Positions 1 to 10,525 of a stretch of DNA of 64,000 nt are shown piece by piece. Source of the stretch: Annulohypoxylon bovei var. microspora (taxonomy: Eukaryota; Ascomycota; Sordariomycetes; Xylariales; Hypoxylaceae); assembly GCA_022836615.1 (NCBI GenBank), contig MU405325.1, positions 62,001-126,000 of the forward strand, read 5' to 3'. The position numbers and the translations under genes were made by a program. The stretch's first letter is position 1. The number at the start of each line of letters is the position of its first letter. A model generated the notes under the pieces. It had not been told where the DNA came from and did no database searches. It saw only the letters and a program-made list of their open reading frames with translations.

Positions 1-577
1 TATACTTAATCTAGGACTATTTGTTTGAAAAGAAATCTTTGAGACATGTTAACCTGCTCCCCCTTTTCTATTTATTTGTATGTGCCTCTATGACAGGACG
101 TATGCTAACACATTCCACTTTTAACAGCATTATACAGTAATTCATTTAATTGCAATGTATGGGATTGCATTATTAAATCTTGTTTGGAATGCAGTGGGCG
201 ATGAGTGATGACTCAACACAATAAAACTCTCCGCAGTTATTATCTAAGGGGAATCATCATGAGCTCAACACTCTTCAAACGCCCCTAATTACATACTCTA
301 TCCAAGCCAAACATTCAACTACAGAACATATCCCTTCACATATATACTATTTTCAATTTGTGCTTGTAGATTAGTTAGTCATTTGAAACTGACGCTATAT
401 AGTCAGAATAAGCAAAATGTTGGTGGGAAACTCCTATTTTGGTTTGACTCATGAGCAAGAAGGATATTTAGCTTGGTTAACTATTATAACTATATGAACG
501 CAGCTATTCTCTTGCATGTATTATTGATTAAAACCTATGGAAATATATATATTTAAATAATTATGTACCTACTCTTC

Positions 578-598
578 GGATCCTCTACGAGAGGATCC
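578..598. repeat. Perfect 8-bp stem-loop with BamHI-site arms
   Basis: GGATCCTC, a 5-nt loop, then GAGAGGATCC-type arm: a perfect inverted repeat in AT-rich DNA. About 45 bp further on lies a second GC-rich hairpin. Short GC-rich hairpins in AT-rich spacer are typical of fungal mitochondrial intergenic DNA, so a nuclear copy of mitochondrial DNA is possible but not shown. Confidence 0.6.
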
Positions 599-643
599 TT
601 TACCAAACCCAACCAGAAACAAAGAGTGTTTCTCTTGGGACCT

Positions 644-659
644 GGAGCCTTTCGGCTCC
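644..659. repeat. Perfect 6-bp stem-loop GGAGCC-TTTC-GGCTCC
   Basis: A perfect 6-bp GC-rich stem with a TTTC loop. It sits just after a weaker AAGAG/CTCTT inverted repeat near 620-636 and may belong to the same unit as the hairpin at 578-598. No gene end is recognisable upstream, so it is not called a terminator. Confidence 0.6.
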
Positions 660-935
660 TTAGTTGCTCTTACACTCTTAAATCAATAAACTACTTCTTG
701 TGAGTAGTTCTTACATATCCCTACACCCATTAATTGAGAGTATCACATATGAACTCCAAATGTTTCGTATATTTCTGTGGACATTTTACTGGGTAAATTT
801 TACGGGATAAATCGCCCCCTACCTCATAGATCCAACAGTGATTAACAACAGATATAACTGAGTATATATATCACTCGAACACCTCAGAAAATGTTATCTT
901 TGCTATCTATTTCGTAAATCTTACTTGCCATAACC

Positions 936-3601
936 ATGATTTTAGCCTTTGCCAGTTGGCTGGCCTTCATGGGTATACTACCTATCCCACAAGGTCCTCG
1001 ATTTTTACAAGAAGCGAGCCCAGGCACTAGTGCTTTCTGCTCTGTTTTTCGAGAATAGGCAGAAGATTATATCCATGACTACACCTGAGTTGACACAACC
1101 GCAAAAACCCACCATCTCGAAACCAATGCAGACACAGGTTACTCATATCACACTGGTTTTTCAAGCCCCTCAGATTACCGTGGCGAGAGCTGACACATAT
1201 CCCGGCAACTAGTTGCTGCTTCGATCAAGGTGACAAAGCTGTTTCGAAATTACATCAGCGTGATTTCGAGCCGGAATCAATCCAACAATGGGGGAAAAAG
1301 TAAACGGCAGAAGCAACCGATATGATCATCTCGCAAACAACGAAGAATAACAGATGAGCCAACAAAGGGCTCCCAGTTTTCATACCAGTACATGAGGGAG
1401 CCGGCCTCTCAGTTTTAAGTGAGACGCCTCAAAAATCTTATGCTAGAGCACGAACAACTACAGTCTCGGCCTGGAACCCTTCAATACATCAACGCCGGGA
1501 GATACAAGAAGGGATATACCAGCTTGGTGAGCGGTCGCCGTGCGAGGCTGCGTACATACAACCTTCGGGCTTAGGGTGTATAATAAATCCTACAGTCCTA
1601 TAAGGAAGACGAAGACAAAGGATAGAGGGTTCTACGAAGATCATGATCCCAGAGATAAGCAACTCGCCCCAACATCGACGCGTATGGCGAACTGCGCCGA
1701 GAATAGGACGCCAGAGCACTTGGATAATTCATCTCATATGAACATTCTGCGGGGTTTTTTTTTCTTCTTCTTTTCTTTTTTAACGGGACTGAAAGAATAT
1801 CTTAATAAGTTCTTTCGCTCAGCCTATCAGCCGTCTCCAAGAAGAGCTGGTGTAGCACTGGCCCGAGGAACACGCTCTGAGCCCGTCCGCTGGCGAACTC
1901 GACAAGCATTTCACCAGCACCTATACGGTGGGCTAGCCGTCATCTGCTGGCCAACATCCAATCCACCACATTCGAGACGGAGCATCTCGCGCTCTCTGAA
2001 TCAGCACTTCGAAATAGCCAATACAGAACGGTCCTCATTCCAGGACCGAGAACCGCGCTCTGATCCTCAACACGTATCGTATCTCGCTTGTTTGGCTGCA
2101 GCAAGAAGAAGTAACTTGTAGGAGGTCTATCTCTTTCATGGATATCGCCTCTACGAGGACTTCATCAACCTGTCGCCGATGACTTACAGACATATGCGAC
2201 CTGGAGTGAGTTTCCTCCTCCAGAAAAATTCCGATGTCGGGTATCAGGGACTGCTGTATGGCCAGTATTAACATCTGGCCTCGCAGAGAAAGGAGATGTT
2301 TTCCTTATTATAAGTCGCTTGCAAGCCGCTACTGAGAGCGGTTGCAAGACAACTATCCTAGCAATGCTGCCAGTATTGCGAGGAAATGTGCGCGTAGGAT
2401 CCTCGCGTTCGAGCCATGTTCGTGGAGAGTAGTGATGGTACGATACTTCCATGTAGTCAACAAGATTAATAGACGACAGTTTGTTTTGTGAAACTTGAAC
2501 CTATGTATGGACTTGTTTTCTTGTGATTAGTACTACTCAAGGAATAATCTGCTAGAGCCTTTTATTTTATTGTATTCCCTCCCTCCATGCCCGAGTAAAG
2601 AAATAAAAAAGTAAAAAAAATCCTACCGGTCTTATGCGGGCATCCCTACTAAAATCGACAAAACTGACAAATTCACAACACAATTAAAAGTCAAAATAAA
2701 GTTGTATAAAAGTAAATTGAAATATACCATCATATAGAAAACCGAGTTAAATTAGTTATATTAGCGTAAGTCCAAAGTTCATTTAACATTGCATGCTTTG
2801 TGTTTATGAAGTCAACATAAGAGTTTTCTCACCAAGCACTCTAAGAAAAGGGCGTCTGGTGGAAGTTAGTATAGGGGGTTGGGTTAAAATTAATTGGACA
2901 GGATACTAAACTCCCCTGAATATTGACAGAACACGCACTAAATCTTCACCATCACACTCGTACTCAAACCCCAGATTAATCCAGACAATCAGGTATCATC
3001 CCATCAATTGAATCTACAAACCCGTCCCAAGCGCCGCCCGCCGACACTTGGTGACCAACTATCATTACAAAATCTGTACGGCAAACCCTAATCCTACCTA
3101 GGTACCCGGCTTTATGTGCAAGAGTCCCAGTCCTTCCCACCCGGACGCAGCCCCTTGTTTCCCCCCCCTTCCGAATGAATAGGTGCTGCTGCTGCTGCTA
3201 ATTTCATTTCCCTCCCTTTTCGCCCGTTAGGTATAATGGATCCCATCCACCCGACACCGCGCCATCTAGGGTATTCTCTCCTCTCAAATGCTGGGTATTA
3301 TACGGTCCGGTACACTGCACTACAGTACAGCAGTGTAGTAGGACCAACCGCAGACGCGAAGTAGGTACATGAATCAACCCGGACGCGACTCCCACATTGG
3401 TATAGCATTGGTATCGCGGCAAATTCAAAAGAGACAGAGATAGACAGATACAGAGATAAAGAGACCCCCCAGCGCCCAACTAATGACTACGTAGTGCCTG
3501 GGACCAAACGACGATATATGCAAGGCCGACCAAAAAGTCGTGCCTAAGCAGCGAGACCAATTCACGATAAAGAAAAAGGAGGTTCAGCTGCCCGTCATAA
3601 C
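936..3601. other. Intergenic DNA without a supportable gene
   Basis: A 40-codon frame starting at 936 begins with a hydrophobic stretch but has no recognisable continuation. A 193-codon frame at 1540-2121 has a T-tract-encoded run of phenylalanines and no family resemblance. A CTG microsatellite lies at 3184-3198. A TAGGTA-type motif lies at 3093-3106. The region downstream of STU1 (3480-3601) probably holds its 3' UTR. Confidence 0.5.
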
Positions 3602-6600
3602 CTAGGCAGCAGCAACCCCGTTCTCCCTCTGCCTCTTGACGATGTAATAGGTGATCAGGCTCTTGGGGTCATCTTTGATGTTCTTCATGCTATCCCAGAA
3701 CTTACCCTCGCCTAGGCGGGCGTGTAGGGCAACGCAGAGCTGAACGGCGTCCATTCGCACGCCGCTCTCCTTGCTCTCGAGGCACCTGCTCGCGAGGGCC
3801 AGCAAGCCGGTGATCTCGCTCTCGCTAGGCGAAAACGAAGTCCTCGTGTCGACGAGTTCTTTGAGCACGTGAAGACCCATGCTTAGGCTTCGGTGGCCCG
3901 AAGTGTCCATATCCATCTTAGTCAGGTTCTTCGTCATAGTCACCGTAATCTCATCCGCGTCGCCGAGGACTACTAATTCGTCCGCAAGCAGCTCTAGCCC
4001 GCTCACGATATGTGTTCGAGCATCGTAGCGGGTGCGCGCAGCAAGCAAAGCCTCTAGCCCACGGGACACGTGAGGCTGGAACCTGTCACGAGACTTCTTG
4101 AGCAGCAACTTGATAGTTGCGAGGATCTGCGCCTTCACGTCTTGAACCTTCTCAGGGGCAAGATTGCCCAGAGAAGATTCAAGATACTCAAATAGTCCTT
4201 GTAGCAATGCGTCGAACTTGCTATCCTCTAGGAATATCTTGTTGTCGCGGAGAAGACTCTGCAGCTTGCGGAAACCATGTACGTCTAGGGTCTGGGCTTT
4301 GACTCTAGCAATGCCACTTTCGATCAGACGAGAGTTTTGGCGACCCTTGTCCGGGGAGGTATGAGGACTACCATTGGTACCATTTGTTTCCGCCGGAGGG
4401 TGGGACAGATTAGCAGCATCTTCATTAACGGGCTTATCTTCGAGTACGGGTCGCTCTACAATGGGAGCCACTGATGGACGAGGTGTCGCTTGATCTTCCT
4501 CCGTAAAGGGGTCTTCGTAAACTTTGAGAGCTTTCGACGGTGTTGGTGTTGGGGTGGCCGATGAGGACTTAGGGACGATAGAAGCATCCGCATCTTCAAT
4601 AATTATCGACGTTCTAGGGGAGGGTATCGGGGAAGGTTTGGGCGACTCCGACCGTGCGCTCTCTTTCAATTGAGCAATACTCGGCACGACGAGTGTAATG
4701 TCCTCATTTGAATTCGAGGGGCTGCTGAGGCTGAGATCACTTGGAAGCGGCTTAACCTTCCCCGGACTCTTCGCCGGACCTCTAATCGGACTCGTTCTCG
4801 GGGATTTGGTTGGCTTGCTAACCGCTGGCTTTGAAGGAGTCGGAACAATATTAGATTCGCTAGCGGTTGCTACGTGACCAGGCCTGGTTCTTGGGGCCGT
4901 CCTCCTAGGCGACCCCGAGATCGTCTTCGGCGTTACACCCTTCGATTTCGCGATCTCGGTGGGGCTCGTCTGCTCCCTCGACGGTCCGTCGTGAGACCGA
5001 ACAGAATAGGGCCCGGCAGTAGCGGGTCGAGGTGCAATGTCCGGTCTTCGTCTAGCTGGACGCATCGGAGCTACTGACATACCACCATGAGATTTAGTCG
5101 AGGTTTCCGGACGTGTCCGAGTCGCAGGAGCAGTTGCATGTGAAGCGGCCGATATATTCGACGAGCTAGACACTGTCCGTTGCGGCGTAACCGTAGCCAT
5201 AGCAGACCCCGGCCGCGAAGGTAGGTTTTTCGTAGCTAAAGCCCGCTTCTGCGCCAACATCGTCTCCCTTAGCGAAGGCTTTGTGCTGGTCATAGTGCTC
5301 TTCGAGAGGCCTAGCCCTGGCCGCGGGGCCGCCGGCTCGGACTTCTTCGAGGAGTTCGGGTTGTTAGGATCTTTCTGTAACAATTTCTGAGCGGTAGCAT
5401 CAAGACCATCCATGATTCTTCACAATGATTAGTCATCATACCAAAAAAAGGGGAAATCATCACACTCACGCTTCGGCCCTTGCTGGCCAAATCGCAGCAT
5501 ATGCCCAGTACGTCGAGCGCATCTTCTCGCGGACTCCGGGGTTTGGGTCGTTGAGACCTTTCTTGAGGCACTTGTCGATCGTGTCTAAACCTCCACCATG
5601 TTCGAGATGATTCTTATGATGCGCCTCTTTCTTCAGTAGAGTTTTCACCCAGCCTGTAGCGTACAGTCTCGGTTGGACATTCTTATCCTGACAAGCACCC
5701 CATATGTGTTGCATGATCCTAGCATTGTACGTAACTCTTCCAATGATAGTGTCCACTGTAGTATTGGCCAATTGGGAGGTTATCTTCTTGGTAGCAGCAC
5801 ATAATTTGATGAATGTCTGCATGAGAAGTTCGACCATTGGATCGATACCAGGCCCAAAAGTATTGGCCAGATCTTGAACGAGGGCACATCCCTCTTTGGA
5901 CAAACTGGTTCGTAAGGAGATGACGGCTTTAATAATACCATCAAGCAGCCCCCTGCAGCCATTGACAAATGCATCGGGGAAATCAGATGGCGTATTGCCA
6001 GCGATGAGTCGTCGTAACTTGGTAGCGCTCTCTTCTCTCTTCAACCAATTTTGTTCGGTTTCCCTGCCTTCAAACCATTGGTGCATGTCCTTGATAATAT
6101 CGTCCAATTCTCGTTGGGTATTGACGTATGAGGGCTCGACCGACTCTGCCTTCGTCTCCGGCATTGGTGTAATTGGTCGTTCGCTGGCAAGCGATGAAAC
6201 ACTCGCGGCGAGATTCGGCCTCCCCTGCATCATCGCTGACGCCGGTCTCGACTCTGGGTCTGCTCTCGAAGAAGTCGGGGCTAATGCCTTCACGATGGCT
6301 TGCTCAATAGCAGGTCGTACTTTGAAGTTCTTCAATTGCTTCTTGAGATCTGACTTGGCTGCGTTCGGTGCGTCCCTATTGTCGATGTTAGAGTCTACGT
6401 TGTGTATATGTATGAGGAGTAGAAATTGCGAACTTGAATAATTCTATGACAGTGCTCTTAGCGGCATCTCGAACCATGCCGTCAGCATCTTCCAATAGCT
6501 CCATCAAGGTTGGTACGTAGGCACGGAATGGTAAGCCGTGGTCTTTGTTCATCTGTGTTATTGTTAGCGCGTCTGGTGTAACAATAGATATCGTAAAAAA

Positions 6601-7092
6601 CTGTTCAAATTGTTGAATCGCGCGTACCTGTAGTAGCCATTGCATACCCGCCTCCTTTGCTCTGGGGTTCTTCCCAGCCATAGCAGTGTTGCGCACAAAC
6701 CTCTCGGCGTCCATTGGCACATGGACGTATATGGTCGCCATCGCTTGGTTGGCCAGACTCCTGACCTTATCCTTCTGATCACCCATCTTCTCGGCGATGA
6801 GCGGCAACGTGTGTTTCGCCTCTTTGACGAGGTACTTAGGTTCCTGCAGTGATAGGCGCGTCAGGAGATGGTTCAGCGTGGTGAATCCGGCATTAACGAG
6901 GGCCGAGTGCTGAGAGCTCGAGGCAAGTCGAAGGGCTTCGAAGAGAGGCGCGACGCAGGTATCGGGAACGTTAGACCGTTTTATCTCAGACTTCATGATA
7001 GTGACATGTTGAATCTTTGCATCGATGGAGACATCTTTTTTGAGGAACGCCATCAGGCCGGCGACCCCCTCCTCCGTGAGCATGTCCGCCAT
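3602..7092 (-). CDS. STU1: CLASP-family microtubule-binding protein Stu1
   Basis: Four exons on the minus strand: 7092-6628, 6552-6434, 6375-5470 and 5417-3602, giving 1101 residues. Introns of 75, 58 and 52 bp have GT...AG borders (donors GTACGC, GTTCGC, GTGAGT), and CTAAC/CTAAT branch sites are visible. The N-terminus (MADMLTEEGVAGLMAFLKKD) and the following HEAT/TOG-like helices match fungal Stu1/CLASP. A second TOG-like domain covers roughly residues 300-500, followed by a long Ser/Pro/Arg-rich basic linker and a C-terminal helical domain. CLASP proteins bind microtubule plus ends and kinetochores and promote microtubule rescue; in yeast Stu1 is needed for the spindle. The start at 7092 is preferred over an in-frame ATG 17 codons upstream because it matches where family members begin. 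It is divergent from the peptidase gene at 8020. Symbol by homology. Confidence 0.93.
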
Positions 7093-8019
7093 GATCCTTC
7101 GGGGGAATCGAGGATCAGGTAGCACGTTGTGAGATGTCGACAATAATCGCGATCGTATATAGGAGTGTTCGTTCTATTAAGTTTGAAATAGGATGCAAAG
7201 AGATGGTGCTAAGGAGCCGTCGCGGTTGGGTAGATAGGGGGATTTAGGTAGTTGATGAAAAAAGGTACTCGAATCTAGAAAGGTCGAATTGATTCAAGTA
7301 TCAAAAGCAAAAGCAAAAAGTTTGCGATAACGGTTCAAGAGATTATTTCATTTCAGGTGGGTTGACTCAGTTAACATTGACAATCAAGTTTTTAATTGCG
7401 CAAGTGAACGAGTTGTGGATTTGTGAAGAAAATGGTTCAAGTTTGGAATAAATGTTAAATGTTGCACATTACACATTGCACAACGAACTTGAATATATCA
7501 CTCCTTCCTGTTGTTGTTGTCATAAATTCTGCTACATGCACGAAGTACTAGCAGTATGTTGATGCGGGAAATGGCCACCGCCTGCACCAGGACAACGGGG
7601 GGTCGTCTCCACGCCTACCAATGCTTTTGTGGGTACTTTCATAGCACTAAAAGGCCGCTAATCGATCCGTACTATCCATGATAGGTCTGTGTTATCCCGG
7701 CAACCAGGACCCCTGTCATGGAAAGATCAGGAACATGAAATGCCATTGACGTTGCCCCTCATCAGTTCACTTTCGCGGGCAGGCGGGGCACTGCTATTAT
7801 TTGAAGCTGACCAACATGTAAACATCCCATAATACATGGAGCCTCTTGCATGCATCTCCTTAGAAGAGCCTCATGCAAGTTACGTCTTACCGCTTACTTA
7901 TGTTTTCTAGGTACCTACATACTATATTTTACGAGGAGCTTAGTTAGGTATCCCCTCAACTTGAAGTTACATAAATCTGTGAAACCACCTCATTGGTATA
8001 ATTATCTCCTTCCAATCCC
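7093..8019. other. Divergent intergenic region, STU1 / peptidase
   Basis: 927 bp between two head-to-head genes, so it must hold both promoters. No further reading frame is supported. A TAGGTACCTACAT motif, part of a dispersed family in this window, is at 7908-7920. No clear TATA box could be assigned to either gene. Confidence 0.5.
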
Positions 8020-9039
8020 ATGAGTCAATCCGACCCATCGAATGTTCTATCCTCAACGGAGAACCTCCATATCCACCTCACCATCTCCCAAGACCAAGAC
8101 CGCAAGTCGTCTCATTCACCTCCATTGCCAATAATGGCCATCCCTCCCGAAACCACACCGGTCCCTCCGTCAATCTTCACGCCCGGCATGTCTCCCCGAA
8201 TCGACGAGCCAAAGCCAACGTCAACACCAACGCCAACATCCTCTGCTATTCCCGTTCGACCAAAAGAAGAATCTGGATCAGACCAAGCAAAAGACAAAGA
8301 GTCAGAGCAGAAATCCCTCGATCTCCCCCGTCTCCGGCTACACATAGAAGACCTCTCGCACCCTGGATCTACCGTCTTCCTCACCTCGGTCACAGCCCCC
8401 GCCGTCCTAGAGTCCAGCATCAAGTCCATACACAAGCACCTGTACTCCTCTCCCTCGCCTTCCTCTCAACCCACCACAACCAGTACCACCACCACACCTC
8501 TCCCTCCATCCTCCCCAACCCACCCCCCACCAACCCGTTCCGTAACCCTGCTCCTGCGCCCCATCCCCGGCGTCGCCTACACCACAGGTTCGGACCTCGA
8601 CGCCGACCACAAAGAGATCCACTTCTCGCTCTCATACCTCTCCTCGATCGCAGCGGCGCGGCGGTCCGCCGAGATCAGGGGCGTGCTGCTGCACGAGCTA
8701 GTGCACTGCTACCAGTGGAACGGGGTGGGCAGCGCGCCGGGCGGGCTGATCGAGGGAGTGGCCGACTGGGTGCGGCTGCGGAGCGATCTGGCGCCGCCGC
8801 ACTGGAAGCGCGACGACGTGCCGCAGAAGTGGGACGTCGGGTACCAGGGCACCGCGTACTTCCTCGAGTACCTCGAGGGCCGGTTCGGGCCGGGGACGGT
8901 GCGCCGGCTGAACGAGAAGCTGCGGACGGAGAGGTACGAGGAGAAGGCTTTCTGGACCGAGCTTGTGGGACGGCCGGTCGAGCAGTTGTTTGGGGATTAC
9001 AAGGAGACGTTGCCGAAGGAGGGCGAGGATAAGAAGTAG
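8020..9039 (+). CDS. Plant basic secretory protein-type metallopeptidase, leaderless
   Basis: Single exon, 339 residues. The C-terminal half carries the BSP-family zinc peptidase signature: HELVH at residues 225-229 followed by CYQWNG, then the conserved PGGLIEGVADWVRL and a later WDVGYQGTAYFLEYLE segment. In this family (Pfam BSP, PF04450) the two histidines bind zinc and the glutamate is catalytic. Residues 1-100 are Pro/Ser/Thr-rich and look disordered; residues 140-165 are another Ser/Pro/Thr tract interrupting the fold. No N-terminal hydrophobic signal peptide is visible, so an intracellular location is inferred, unlike the secreted plant members. It is convergent with the gene ending at 9350. 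GC content rises sharply in the second half. Substrate unknown. Confidence 0.88.
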   Translation: MSQSDPSNVLSSTENLHIHLTISQDQDRKSSHSPPLPIMAIPPETTPVPPSIFTPGMSPRIDEPKPTSTPTPTSSAIPVRPKEESGSDQAKDKESEQKSLDLPRLRLHIEDLSHPGSTVFLTSVTAPAVLESSIKSIHKHLYSSPSPSSQPTTTSTTTTPLPPSSPTHPPPTRSVTLLLRPIPGVAYTTGSDLDADHKEIHFSLSYLSSIAAARRSAEIRGVLLHELVHCYQWNGVGSAPGGLIEGVADWVRLRSDLAPPHWKRDDVPQKWDVGYQGTAYFLEYLEGRFGPGTVRRLNEKLRTERYEEKAFWTELVGRPVEQLFGDYKETLPKEGEDKK

Positions 9040-9349
9040 GACTGATGACGAGCAGTATAGGGGCTACGGAAACAAGACACAAGATTCCAAGCGCCTATAT
9101 TTGAAATCTTATAGAAATCTTTTTACTGGTTGAGATGAGCTGTAGATACCCATTTAGTATTCAATACTACATTTTCTAAACCAAATACCCTCTACTTAAA
9201 AAACAAAATAATGGCTCCTTAGTTGGGGATGCCTAGCCCATTGGTCCATGCTGATCCTGATACCTCGAGTCCAAATCCCTAAACCAAGACGCCATGCCAT
9301 GAAAATCTGCGGTATCGAAGATGAAATAATGAGAAGAGAGGCGTCTATA

Positions 9350-10525
9350 TTAGTGTTGTACTGCACCAGGCACACCGGCCTCGCTTTCGCTCACCACGCT
9401 TCCAACCTCAGTCCAGCTTGCTGGGGTCATCATGCCCTCATCGTCGCTCATCACGTCGTAAGGTCGGCTCCCGGTCCATGATGCAGCGGATACAGCCTCA
9501 CCGACATCCTCGCCAGAACCTGCTAGGGATGCAGAGTCTGTTGGTGTCAGCATACCATCGCTAATAAGCTCCGGCTCGGACATGGGTGCGTCGGGCGATA
9601 CTGGTAGTGGCGAGTAGAAGCTAGCGGTCGAAGCATCATGAGCCCAAGCTTGGATCGAGCTGTAGGCATCGTGTGAGTTTTCTTGTCCGGCGGTCATATA
9701 TTCATCTGGGCCAAGCTCTCGTTCGGAAGGCTCGGCTGGTGCTGTCTGGGTGGCTGAAGTAGAATCCTCAGTATCAATTAGCGGGGTAACGGCAATGGCG
9801 GCAGCGGCAGCGGCAGCGACAATAGCAGGAGATGGTAACAGGGTTGCGGATTGCGGCGTGTCGTCCTTCACACCGAGCTGGGTGCTAGCGCTGTAGATAT
9901 CCGACTCGATCTCATCTCTTTCGGGGTCCATTAAACTGTTCTCAAAGGCAATATTCTCGTCGATTCCGTGCTCGTCGGTAAAGGGGTTCGTATAGATAGA
10001 TTGAGACAAGCCTCGAGCTCCGTCTCCACGTCGCCGAAGTAGACCATCGTTATTTTGAGCCTGTAATCCTGTCTGGAAAACATAGGTACCCTTCTCAGCA
10101 TTACCATCCTCCCGGAGAAAATCGTCGAAACTAGAGTTTCGTGAGCGTGAACTTCCAACTTTCTCCGAGTCGCCTTGTTCCTTAGATTTCTTTTCTTCGC
10201 GGACAGCATTCCAATACATTATTTCCTCTCGTTGTCTTCGGCGAGTTTCATCGTCAGCATCGACATCCGGGTCGCTATCGGGGTTAAGATTCACTCCGCG
10301 GGATCGGAAGAATCCTTCGGCATCTTCGGGTCTGTTGAAAAGGTTCTCTCGTTCTTGAGGGGTAACGCTATCGCCCAGAGAGTGGAGAGCTATAGCAATT
10401 CGGCGTCGAAGATCGTTCGCCATGCGCTGTAGCTCGGGTGATTCGTAGACGGCTATGGCAGCCGCGACAGCGACTGAAAGGGCGATAACGCCGACTGAGA
10501 CAGCAGGATGGTTAAAAGGAGGCAT
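9350..10525 (-). CDS. Uncharacterised single-pass membrane protein
   Basis: Single exon, 391 residues from the ATG at 10525, chosen over an in-frame ATG 22 codons upstream because the conserved-looking N-terminus (MPPFNHPAVSVGVIALSVAV) starts here. One hydrophobic segment at about residues 8-27 is followed by a short amphipathic basic stretch (ELQRMANDLRRRIAIALHSLG) and a charged region with an NRPEDAEGFF motif. The rest is acidic, Ser/Thr-rich and probably disordered, apart from an alanine-rich hydrophobic run near residues 235-250. This resembles a conserved but functionally unassigned family of ascomycete tail-facing membrane proteins. I do not recognise a function. Its stop codon is 310 bp from the stop of the convergent peptidase gene. 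Confidence 0.75.
   Translation of the reverse strand: MPPFNHPAVSVGVIALSVAVAAAIAVYESPELQRMANDLRRRIAIALHSLGDSVTPQERENLFNRPEDAEGFFRSRGVNLNPDSDPDVDADDETRRRQREEIMYWNAVREEKKSKEQGDSEKVGSSRSRNSSFDDFLREDGNAEKGTYVFQTGLQAQNNDGLLRRRGDGARGLSQSIYTNPFTDEHGIDENIAFENSLMDPERDEIESDIYSASTQLGVKDDTPQSATLLPSPAIVAAAAAAAIAVTPLIDTEDSTSATQTAPAEPSERELGPDEYMTAGQENSHDAYSSIQAWAHDASTASFYSPLPVSPDAPMSEPELISDGMLTPTDSASLAGSGEDVGEAVSAASWTGSRPYDVMSDDEGMMTPASWTEVGSVVSESEAGVPGAVQH

Larger units (their letters stand above)
1..935. other. AT-rich intergenic DNA, no gene seen
   Basis: No reading frame of useful length or spliced gene could be assembled. The stretch is AT-rich but, unlike the block after 37.7 kb, keeps many CpA and TpG dinucleotides, so it is not heavily RIP-mutated. 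It contains two perfect GC-rich hairpins listed separately. Confidence 0.6.

Noticed and set aside
1540..2121. 193-codon plus-strand frame
   Set aside because: Contains a T-tract-encoded Phe run, no domain, no codon bias and no splice context; other frames in the region are equally open.
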